Origin: Mycolicibacterium tusciae
GTDB taxonomy: Bacteria > Actinomycetota > Actinomycetes > Mycobacteriales > Mycobacteriaceae
DNA length: 64,000 bases
Direction: 5' to 3'
NCBI RefSeq assembly: GCF_002086795.1
Contig: NZ_MVIM01000011.1
Coordinates: forward strand, 62,001-126,000
The notes under the pieces: model-generated
The model's database searches: none
Told to the model about the DNA's origin: nothing
The model's input: only the letters and a program-made list of their open reading frames with translations
Shown here: positions 41,675-48,377 of the stretch, one piece after another
How the letters are laid out: every line of letters starts with the position of its first letter
Numbering within the stretch: the first letter of the stretch is position 1
Made by a program: the position numbers and the translations under genes

Positions 41675-42598
41675 GTGGCCAGCCCTGATGTGACACGTGC
41701 GGAACCGACCGGACAACAGGTCACCTACGAGACTCTGGACGAGGGGCGTATTGCCCGTATCTGGCTCAATCGACCCGAAGCGCAGAACGCCCAGTCGCGA
41801 ACTCTGCTCGTGCAACTGGACGAAGCCTTCGGCCGTGCGGAGGCGGATGACGAGGTCCGGGTGGTGATTCTCGCCGCCCGCGGCAAGAACTTCTCGGCCG
41901 GACACGATCTCGGCTCGGAGGAGGCGATGCTGGAGCGCAAGCCCGGCCCCGGCCAGCATCCGACGTTCTCCATCAACGGAGCCACGAGGCACGCCGTCGC
42001 CGAGAAGACGTATCTGCAGGAGTGGCACTACTTCTTCGAGAACACCCGCCGCTGGCGCGATTTGCGCAAGATCACCATCGCGCAGGTGCAGGGCAACGCG
42101 ATCTCGGCTGCCCTGATGCTGATTTGGGCGTGCGACCTGATCGTCGCCGCCGACGACGCGAAGTTCAGCGACGTCGTCGCCGTCAGGATGGGCATGCCGG
42201 GAGTGGAGTATTACGCGCACCCATGGGAATTCGGCGCGCGTAAGGCGAAAGAGCTTCTGCTGACCGGTGATTCGATCGACGCCGAAGAGGCGTACCGGCT
42301 GGGCATGGTGTCGAAGGTCTTCCCGCGCTCCGAGCTCGAGGACAAGACGCTTGATTTCGCGAGACGCATCGCCGAGCGACCCACGATGGCGGCACTGTTG
42401 GTCAAGGATTCGGTCAACGCCGCGGCCGACGCGATGGGCTTCACCGAGGCGCTGCGGCATGCGTTCCACATCCACGAACTCGGGCACGCCCACTGGGCTG
42501 CCGCTAACGAGAACCGCTACCCGGTCGGACTGCCGCCAGACGTACCGGACTGGCGAACGTTGGGCGCGCCCAAGCCTGCGCGTTATGACGAGCCGTGA
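41675..42598 (+). CDS. Enoyl-CoA hydratase/isomerase family protein
   Basis: This 307-residue crotonase has IARIWLNRPEAQNAQSRTLL, the first oxyanion loop AARGKNFSAGHDLGSEEAM and VQGNAISAALMLIWACDLIV in the second oxyanion region. An insertion of about 40 residues (ERKPGPGQHPTFSINGATRH onward) and a C-terminal His-rich helix make it longer than typical hydratases of 260 residues. No Glu pair typical of hydratases is evident, so isomerase or hydrolase chemistry is possible. GTG at 41675 is used. The neighbouring SDR has a KstR box but this gene has none. Confidence 0.82.
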   Translation: MASPDVTRAEPTGQQVTYETLDEGRIARIWLNRPEAQNAQSRTLLVQLDEAFGRAEADDEVRVVILAARGKNFSAGHDLGSEEAMLERKPGPGQHPTFSINGATRHAVAEKTYLQEWHYFFENTRRWRDLRKITIAQVQGNAISAALMLIWACDLIVAADDAKFSDVVAVRMGMPGVEYYAHPWEFGARKAKELLLTGDSIDAEEAYRLGMVSKVFPRSELEDKTLDFARRIAERPTMAALLVKDSVNAAADAMGFTEALRHAFHIHELGHAHWAAANENRYPVGLPPDVPDWRTLGAPKPARYDEP

Positions 42599-42606
42599 CG
42601 TATAAC

Positions 42607-42620
42607 TAGAACCTGTTCTA
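42607..42620. promoter_or_regulatory. KstR operator upstream of the SDR gene
   Basis: TAGAACCTGTTCTA is a symmetric fit to TnnAACnnGTTnnA, located 23 bases before the GTG of the SDR gene and 8 bases after the hydratase stop. It brings a gene outside the mce4 block into the probable sterol regulon. Confidence 0.88.
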
Positions 42621-42643
42621 GTTGTCGGACGAAGGGGTCTGCA

Positions 42644-43480
42644 GTGCAACTGTCATTGACGGGGCAAACGGTTCTGGTCACCGGTGGTGGTAGTGGCATA
42701 GGTAAAGCGTGCGCCGCCGCGGTGGTCGCGTCCGGCGGCAATGCGATGCTCGTCGGACGCAACGCAGACAGGCTTTCGGCCGCGGCCGACGAGATCAAGG
42801 CCCTGGGCGGACCCGGTGAGGTGCTGTACGAGCCCGCCGACGTCACCAACGAGGACGAGGTCGCCCGCGTCGTGGGGGCGACGACCGCGTGGTCCGGCCG
42901 GTTGCAGGGTGTCGTGCACTGCGCCGGTGGCAGCGAGACGATCGGGCCGATCACGCAGATCGACTCCGGGGCGTGGCGCCGCACCGTCGACCTGAACATC
43001 AACGGCACCATGTACGTGCTCAAGCACGCCGCGCGGGAGATGGTTCGCGGCGGCGGCGGATCCTTCATCGGTATCTCGTCGATCGCGGCGAGCAATACCC
43101 ACCGGTGGTTCGGCGCCTACGGGGTCTCGAAGGCGGGCATCGACCACATGATGCAACTGGCCGCGGACGAGCTCGGTGCGTCCTGGGTGCGGGTGAACTG
43201 CATCCGGCCGGGCCTCATCCGCACCGAACTCGTCGCGCCGGTTCTGGAGTCGCCCGAGTTGAGCGCCGACTACGCGGACATCACGCCGCTGCCGCGGCCC
43301 GGTGAGGTCGAGGACATCGCGAACTGTGCGGTGTTCCTGCTGAGCGACGCCGCGAGTTACATCACCGGCCAGGTGATCAACGTCGACGGAGGGGTGCTGG
43401 TTCGCCGTGGGCCCGATTACTCGGCGATGCTGGAGCCGCTCTTCGGGGCCGACGGCTTGCGCGGGGTCGTCTCGCAGTAG
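42644..43480 (+). CDS. Short-chain dehydrogenase, probably KstR-controlled
   Basis: This 278-residue SDR has TGGGSGIG (14-21), CAGG in place of NNAG, GISSIAASNTHRWFGAYGVS with the catalytic Ser and Tyr, and Lys in SKAGIDHMMQ. The C-terminus ends GQVINVDGGVLVRRGPDYSA, the usual substrate-loop and dimer region. GTG at 42644 follows GAAGGGG. The KstR operator just upstream argues for a hydroxysteroid or hydroxyacyl-CoA substrate. It resembles Rv3549c-type enzymes, but this is not certain. Confidence 0.86.
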   Translation: MQLSLTGQTVLVTGGGSGIGKACAAAVVASGGNAMLVGRNADRLSAAADEIKALGGPGEVLYEPADVTNEDEVARVVGATTAWSGRLQGVVHCAGGSETIGPITQIDSGAWRRTVDLNINGTMYVLKHAAREMVRGGGGSFIGISSIAASNTHRWFGAYGVSKAGIDHMMQLAADELGASWVRVNCIRPGLIRTELVAPVLESPELSADYADITPLPRPGEVEDIANCAVFLLSDAASYITGQVINVDGGVLVRRGPDYSAMLEPLFGADGLRGVVSQ

Positions 43481-43504
43481 GTTTCGGGGAGTCGTTCTCG
43501 CCGC

Positions 43505-43554
43505 TTGTAACCTGGCGGCGCGTTTCGAGCCGAATGTTCGCCATCCGGTTACAA
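43505..43554. terminator. Hairpin between the convergent SDR and HIBADH-like genes
   Basis: TTGTAACC (43505-43512) and its complement GGTTACAA (43547-43554) frame a shorter stem TGGCG/CGCCA. The right arm overlaps the stop of the leftward HIBADH-like gene. It is a plausible bidirectional terminator. Confidence 0.55.
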
Positions 43555-44433
43555 CCGGCGGGCGCCCGCTTCCCACGAGGCGACTTTTCCGAGCGCGGAC
43601 CAGTCGAGGTGGGCGCCGCCGTTGGCGAGCAGGGTGAGGAAGCGGTCGCGGATCAGGCTCGCCACCGGCAGCGGCACCTCCAATGACTCGCCCGCGGCGA
43701 GCACAAGCCGGACATCCTTCAAGCCCAGTGCGGCGGCGAAGCCGGCGGGTTCGAACTCCTCGCGTGCCAGCAGTCCTCCGTACGTCTTGTAGACCGGCGC
43801 GTCGAAGAGCGTCGACGTCAGCACCTCGAGATAGTCCTGCTTGTCGACGCCGGCCTTTTCCACCAGCGCCATCGACTCGGCGAGCGACTCGATCACCGAC
43901 GCGATGAGGAAGTTCCCGCTCAGCTTGACGAGGTTCGCGGCCTTCGGCTGTTCCGCCACGACGAACGTCCGCTGACCGATCGCATCGAATACCGGCGAAA
44001 GTGCTTGCACCGCAGCGGGTTCACCGGCAGCTACCACGAACAGCTTGGCCGCTTCCGCCGCCTCCGGACGCCCGAACACCGGCGCCGCCACGAACCGATG
44101 GCCCGCCTCGGCATGCGCGTCCGTCAGCCGTTCCGCCAGCGCGAGGCTGATCGTGCTCGACGAGACATGAGTCGCGCCGGCCGAAAGCGACGCGAGAATG
44201 CCTTCCTCGCCGAACGTGACCGTCTCCACCGCATCGTCGTTGGCCAGCATCGTGATCACCGCGTCGCCCCCGCACGCCTCGGCCACGGTCCGCGCCGCGA
44301 CGGCGCCTTGCTCGACCAGCGCGGCGACCTTGTCCTGCGAGCGGTTGTACGCCGTCACCTCATGTCCGGCCGCCAGCAGGTTGGCGGCCATGCCCGCGCC
44401 CATGTTTCCCAGTCCTACGAACCCGATTTTCAT
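43549..44433 (-). CDS. NAD(P)-dependent oxidoreductase, 3-hydroxyisobutyrate dehydrogenase-like
   Basis: This 294-residue protein of the beta-hydroxyacid dehydrogenase family has the Rossmann motif GFVGLGNMGAGMAANLLAAG, a substrate segment VSSSTISLALAERL and the catalytic Lys in AANLVKLSGNFLIASVIESL. It reduces or oxidises small hydroxyacids or aldehydes, but the substrate is unknown. ATG at 44433 begins the conserved core. It follows the XdhC gene by 47 bases on the same strand and may share its transcript. A second family member lies at 62149. Confidence 0.85.
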   Translation of the reverse strand: MKIGFVGLGNMGAGMAANLLAAGHEVTAYNRSQDKVAALVEQGAVAARTVAEACGGDAVITMLANDDAVETVTFGEEGILASLSAGATHVSSSTISLALAERLTDAHAEAGHRFVAAPVFGRPEAAEAAKLFVVAAGEPAAVQALSPVFDAIGQRTFVVAEQPKAANLVKLSGNFLIASVIESLAESMALVEKAGVDKQDYLEVLTSTLFDAPVYKTYGGLLAREEFEPAGFAAALGLKDVRLVLAAGESLEVPLPVASLIRDRFLTLLANGGAHLDWSALGKVASWEAGARRL

Positions 44434-44480
44434 GACATCCACATTGCCGGGTCTTGCTGGCAGGCGCCTACGGCCGCACC

Positions 44481-45602
44481 TCACTGGGCGTGGTGAATTC
44501 GTCCATCCGTATCCGCGAGCGGCAGACCCCCGCCGCCCCACCGCCGCGCGATGATCTCCGCGGCGATCGATACCGCCGTCTCCTCCGGTGTGCGCGCACC
44601 CAGATCGAGGCCGATCGGGCTCGACAGCTTGCCCAACTCCACATCTGAGACGCCGGCCTCGCGGAGGCGGGCGATCCGATCGTCGTGGGTGCGCCGCGAG
44701 CCCATCACGCCGATATAGCCGACCTGCGGCAGTCGCAGCGCGGTATGTAGGACCGGAACGTCGAACTTGGCGTCATGGGTGAGTACGCAGATCGCGGTGC
44801 GGTCATCGATCAAGTCCTTGGCCGCCTGCCCGGCGAGATAGCGGTGCGGCCAGTCGACGACGACCTCGTCGGCACCCGGGAACCGCGCCGGTGTCGCGAA
44901 CACCGGCCGCGCATCGCACACCGTCACCCGATAACCCAGGAACGAACCCTGCGTGACAAGTGCCGACGCGAAGTCGGTCGCACCGAATATCAGCATCCGG
45001 GGACGCGGGGCATGGCTGGCGACGAACACCTCCATACCGGACTCCTGCCGCTGCCCGTCGGCACCGTAGGACAGCACTGTCGACCGCCCGGCCGCCAGCA
45101 AACCCCGCGCGTCGTCGATGATCGCGGCGTCGGCGCGATGCGATCCCAGCGAGCCGTCGACCCCGTGCTGCCCGACGACGATCCTGCGCCCGACGCGCCG
45201 TGGGTCCGGGTGGGCGATGACCGTGGCGACGGCCCTCGGACGATGGGCGGCGATGTCGTCGGCGATCGTCTCCAGTTGCGGGAAGGTGCTGCGCGATACC
45301 GGCTCAGCGAAGATGTCGACGATCCCCCCGCAGGTCAGCCCGACGGTGAACACGTCGTCGTCGCTCACGTCATAGCGCTGCAACCGGGCCTGCCCGGACG
45401 CGACGACGTCGTTGGCCAGTTCGTAGACAGCCGCCTCGACGCATCCGCCGGACACCGAACCGGCCACCGTGCCGTCGGGTGCGACGATCATGGTCGCTCC
45501 GGGCTGCCGCGGCGCCGACTGGATCGTATGAACGACGGTGGCGACGCCCGCTGTGCCACCGGTCCGCCATACCGATAGCAACTCGTCGAGGACGTCGCGC
45601 AC
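44481..45602 (-). CDS. XdhC/CoxI-family molybdenum-enzyme maturation protein
   Basis: This 373-residue protein has the XdhC N-terminal domain (APRQPGATMIVAPDGTVAGS, SGGCVEAAVYELA, TCGGIVDIFAEP) and the C-terminal Rossmann domain (LIFGATDFASALVTQGSFLG, then YIGVMGSRRTHDDRIARLRE). Such proteins insert or sulfurate the molybdenum cofactor of xanthine-dehydrogenase and CO-dehydrogenase-type enzymes. No such enzyme is encoded nearby, so its client is elsewhere. GTG at 45602 is used, 20 bases after the P450 stop, suggesting co-transcription. Confidence 0.88.
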   Translation of the reverse strand: MRDVLDELLSVWRTGGTAGVATVVHTIQSAPRQPGATMIVAPDGTVAGSVSGGCVEAAVYELANDVVASGQARLQRYDVSDDDVFTVGLTCGGIVDIFAEPVSRSTFPQLETIADDIAAHRPRAVATVIAHPDPRRVGRRIVVGQHGVDGSLGSHRADAAIIDDARGLLAAGRSTVLSYGADGQRQESGMEVFVASHAPRPRMLIFGATDFASALVTQGSFLGYRVTVCDARPVFATPARFPGADEVVVDWPHRYLAGQAAKDLIDDRTAICVLTHDAKFDVPVLHTALRLPQVGYIGVMGSRRTHDDRIARLREAGVSDVELGKLSSPIGLDLGARTPEETAVSIAAEIIARRWGGGGLPLADTDGRIHHAQ

Positions 45603-45622
45603 CGTCGTAGTGTAAGCCGACT

Positions 45623-46849
45623 TCAGCAGCGGCCGCGTTCGTCGAACTCGATCGGCAGCACCGCGGGACCGGTGATGCCCACCAAGGGCTTCCACACCGC
45701 GGGCGCCGCTCGCCGCACGTCGGTCATCCGCTGGGTCATCACCACCAGCGCCTCGGCGAGCTCGCGTCGTGCCAGGTTCGCGCCGAGGCAGTAGTGCGCA
45801 CCCGCGCCGAACGTCTGCATGGGCGCTGCACCTGCACGCGTGATGTCGAGGCGATGCGGATCGTCGAACACCTCGGGGTCGCGATTGCCCGCGGCCGTGT
45901 TCACCATGACGAATGTGCCGGCCGGGATCGTCACGCCGCCGAACTCGACGTCCTCGATCGTCATCCGCATCGCGCCGAAGACGACGGGGTTGAAGCGCAT
46001 CAGCTCCTCCACCGCGTTCATCGCCAGCTCCGGCCGCTCGGCGAGCAACTCCCATTGGTCGGGGTGATCGCACAGCGTGTCCACCGCTGCCGCGAGCTGA
46101 TTGCGGGTGGTGTCGGTGCCCGCCATCAGGATCCCCGCCGCCAGCATGCGCAGCTCGGGTGTCGTCAGCCGGTCACTGTCGTCCTCGGCGCGGATCAGAT
46201 CCGAGATCAGATCGTCGGTCAGCGAATGGCGGCGTTCGGCGACCATGGCGTCGATGTAGTCGTCGAGCTCCGCCCACGCCTGCAGAATCACCTGCTCGTG
46301 CTCGGCCACGTTCCAGGTGAACAGTTTGAAGAAATCATCGGCCCACTCGGAGAACAGCTTCGAGTCCTCGCTCGGCGCGCCGAGCAGTTCCGCGATCACC
46401 GGGACGGGGTAGGGGCGGGCGATGTCCGCGACGATCTCGCTCTTGCCCGCGGGCAGCAGCGGTTCGACCAGTCGGGTGATGATGTCGGTGATCACCGTGT
46501 CGAGGCGGCCCACCGCCCGCGGTGTGAAGGCTTTGGACACCAGACGGCGCAGCCGATCGTGGTCGGGTCCATTGATGCTCAAGATGGTCGAAACCGCGCG
46601 ATCCCAGATGGGGCCCGACGTGATGCTCTGCGTCTCGAGGCCAAGGCCTTCCGGCACGCACATGCGGTGATCGCGAAGCGCGGTGCGGGCCAGGTCGTAA
46701 CTCAGAATCTCGGGGCCGCGCGCCCCCATCACGACCGGCCCCTGGCTCAGAGCGACGGCCAGTCGGCGGTGCGCCTCTGCAGGGTCGGGTGCGGTTTCGT
46801 AGTCGACGGTCGGCAGGTCGACGACGGTGGGTTCAAGCGTGATGGTCAT
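45623..46849 (-). CDS. Cytochrome P450 (unassigned family)
   Basis: This 408-residue P450 has the I-helix GTDTTRN, the ExxR motif EELMR and the haem loop FGAGAHYCLGANLAR. No ferredoxin gene is adjacent. It is the first gene of a leftward run P450-xdhC-HIBADH-like. No KstR box is seen in the 101-base gap to the divergent peptidase gene, so it is probably not part of the sterol regulon. The substrate is unknown. Confidence 0.9.
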   Translation of the reverse strand: MTITLEPTVVDLPTVDYETAPDPAEAHRRLAVALSQGPVVMGARGPEILSYDLARTALRDHRMCVPEGLGLETQSITSGPIWDRAVSTILSINGPDHDRLRRLVSKAFTPRAVGRLDTVITDIITRLVEPLLPAGKSEIVADIARPYPVPVIAELLGAPSEDSKLFSEWADDFFKLFTWNVAEHEQVILQAWAELDDYIDAMVAERRHSLTDDLISDLIRAEDDSDRLTTPELRMLAAGILMAGTDTTRNQLAAAVDTLCDHPDQWELLAERPELAMNAVEELMRFNPVVFGAMRMTIEDVEFGGVTIPAGTFVMVNTAAGNRDPEVFDDPHRLDITRAGAAPMQTFGAGAHYCLGANLARRELAEALVVMTQRMTDVRRAAPAVWKPLVGITGPAVLPIEFDERGRC

Positions 46850-46950
46850 GAGGGCCTCCCCGGCGTTTGAAGGACACCTCGATGGTCGATCCGGGGCGGG
46901 GAAGCGGACTAGCGTAGACGACTACCCCAGCCAGAGATCCCCAGCGCAGA

Positions 46951-47619
46951 GTGAGGTCACGAGTGCGACAGGTCATTGCAGGTCTGCTCGTCGCGGGCAT
47001 GGTGGCGTGGGGTGTGCCCGGCGTCGCGTCGGCGGCCCCCGACATCCCGCCGGTTTCGGATGCGGCGCGCGCCGCCGGACTGGTCGACGTCCGGACCGTC
47101 GTGCCCGACGCCGTCATCGACCTGCGCTACGCGACGTCGAACAACTTCGTCGGGGTGGCGATGTATCCGGCCGACGCACGGTGCCTCGTCGCTCAGTCCA
47201 TGGCCGACGGCCTCAAGACCGCCGCCGGCATCCTGCGGGCCGACGGCGACGTCCTCGTCTTCTGGGACTGCTACCGGCCGCACGCGGTACAGGTCCAGAT
47301 GTATGAGGTGGTATCCGAACCCGGCTGGGTCAGCAAGCCCGGACCCTATGCCCGTAGCCACGAGGCGGGACTGTCAGTCGACGTGACGCTCGCACATGAC
47401 GGCGCGCTCGTGGACATGGGAACCGGCTTCGACGAGTTCACGCCCCGCGCCCACGCGTACGCCACCGACGGTGTCAGCCCGGCGGCGCAGGCGAATCGGA
47501 CCCGGTTGCGCGACGCGATGGCCGCCGGCGGGTTCACCGTCTACAAGGGCGAGTGGTGGCATTTCGACGCGCCCGGCGCCTACAACAACCACCCGATTCT
47601 CGATGTTCCTGTGAATTAG
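46951..47619 (+). CDS. Secreted D-Ala-D-Ala dipeptidase (VanX/DdpX type)
   Basis: This 222-residue protein has a signal peptide (VIAGLLVAGMVAWGVPGVAS, cleaved near ASA-AP) followed by an M15D peptidase domain. The zinc ligands H137 and D144 (SHEAGLSVDV) and H204 (GEWWHF), with E201 as base and R109 in CYRPHAV, match the VanX pattern. It would cleave D-Ala-D-Ala dipeptides outside the membrane. Secretion separates it from cytoplasmic VanX and suggests a role in recycling wall fragments. GTG at 46951 or 46963 may be the start. Confidence 0.87.
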   Translation: MRSRVRQVIAGLLVAGMVAWGVPGVASAAPDIPPVSDAARAAGLVDVRTVVPDAVIDLRYATSNNFVGVAMYPADARCLVAQSMADGLKTAAGILRADGDVLVFWDCYRPHAVQVQMYEVVSEPGWVSKPGPYARSHEAGLSVDVTLAHDGALVDMGTGFDEFTPRAHAYATDGVSPAAQANRTRLRDAMAAGGFTVYKGEWWHFDAPGAYNNHPILDVPVN

Positions 47620-47635
47620 GTGATTTGATTCCCCG

Positions 47636-47817
47636 GTGCGCAGGTTGATTGCGGCGGTGTCGCTGGTCGCGTCGTGAACGCCGACTTCGAGTGCACGGCC
47701 GACGCGCAGCACGCGTACTACCGGAATTCTGTTGTCGCAGAAGCGAATCCGTCGACATTCCCGGCCAACTGGGCCGTCACGCGATGTGACGAGACCTCGA
47801 TATCCTTCGCGGAGTGA
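47636..47817 (+). pseudogene. Possible frameshifted remnant of a small secreted protein
   Basis: GTG at 47636 encodes VRRLIAAVSLVAS, a credible signal-peptide start, then hits TGA. A second frame, opening one base before that stop, continues VNADFECTADAQHAYYRNSV to a stop at 47817 (47 codons), with two Cys and an ordinary amino acid mix. Joining the two by a one-base shift would give a small secreted protein of about 60 residues. The alternative is non-coding DNA. This stretch is otherwise empty. Confidence 0.3.
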
Positions 47818-47901
47818 ACCGACCTATGCGGCGTGTGCTGGTCCGTGCGTCGGATTCGTTCATGTGCGGCGTGTGAAGCTACTTCACCGTTCGATGCGAT
47901 C

Positions 47902-48375
47902 TTAACCGCTTCGAATCCATAGACAGTCACCGCTCAGCGTCACATTGAACAACCTCGGCGCGAATGTGACCTCGAGTCGCTGGTCAGCAGCGCCCTCGGT
48001 GACCTCGGGTGCAGAGAGGACACCTGGGCCGAGAACGGTGACTTGTTCGGCGCGGCATCGGGTATCCGCATTGCGCGGCGTGGCAGTCCAGTCGCCGGAC
48101 TGGACGTCCGGGTTTTGCCGACCGTTCCCGTGCAGCAGGATCGGCGGACCGACGCTCAGCCAGCGGTCGTTCGGAGGCTGCGGCGTGGTCACCGCCTGCC
48201 ACGTGCCATCGCTGCACACCAGCGGCATATTCGCGTCCGCGGGCCGCGTCGCTGCCCCGGCGGCGTCCGGTGGACACGGTGTATTCGCCTGCGGAACAAC
48301 GGGATCAGCAGCCGCGACACCCGATGTGAACACCAAGACAACGGCCACGAGCATACCGGCCACAGTGCGGTACAC
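47902..48375 (-). CDS. Secreted hypothetical protein
   Basis: This 157-residue protein has a signal peptide (MLVAVVLVFTSGVAAADPVV, cleaved near AAA-DP). The mature part has paired Cys (CPPDAAGAAT, LVCSDGTW, TRCRAEQ, DCLWIRSG). It starts with GTG 2 bases after the DUF4185 gene stop, so the two are almost certainly co-transcribed and translationally coupled. It has no recognised domain. It may be a partner of the envelope protein encoded upstream. Confidence 0.75.
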   Translation of the reverse strand: MYRTVAGMLVAVVLVFTSGVAAADPVVPQANTPCPPDAAGAATRPADANMPLVCSDGTWQAVTTPQPPNDRWLSVGPPILLHGNGRQNPDVQSGDWTATPRNADTRCRAEQVTVLGPGVLSAPEVTEGAADQRLEVTFAPRLFNVTLSGDCLWIRSG

Positions 48376-48377
48376 CG

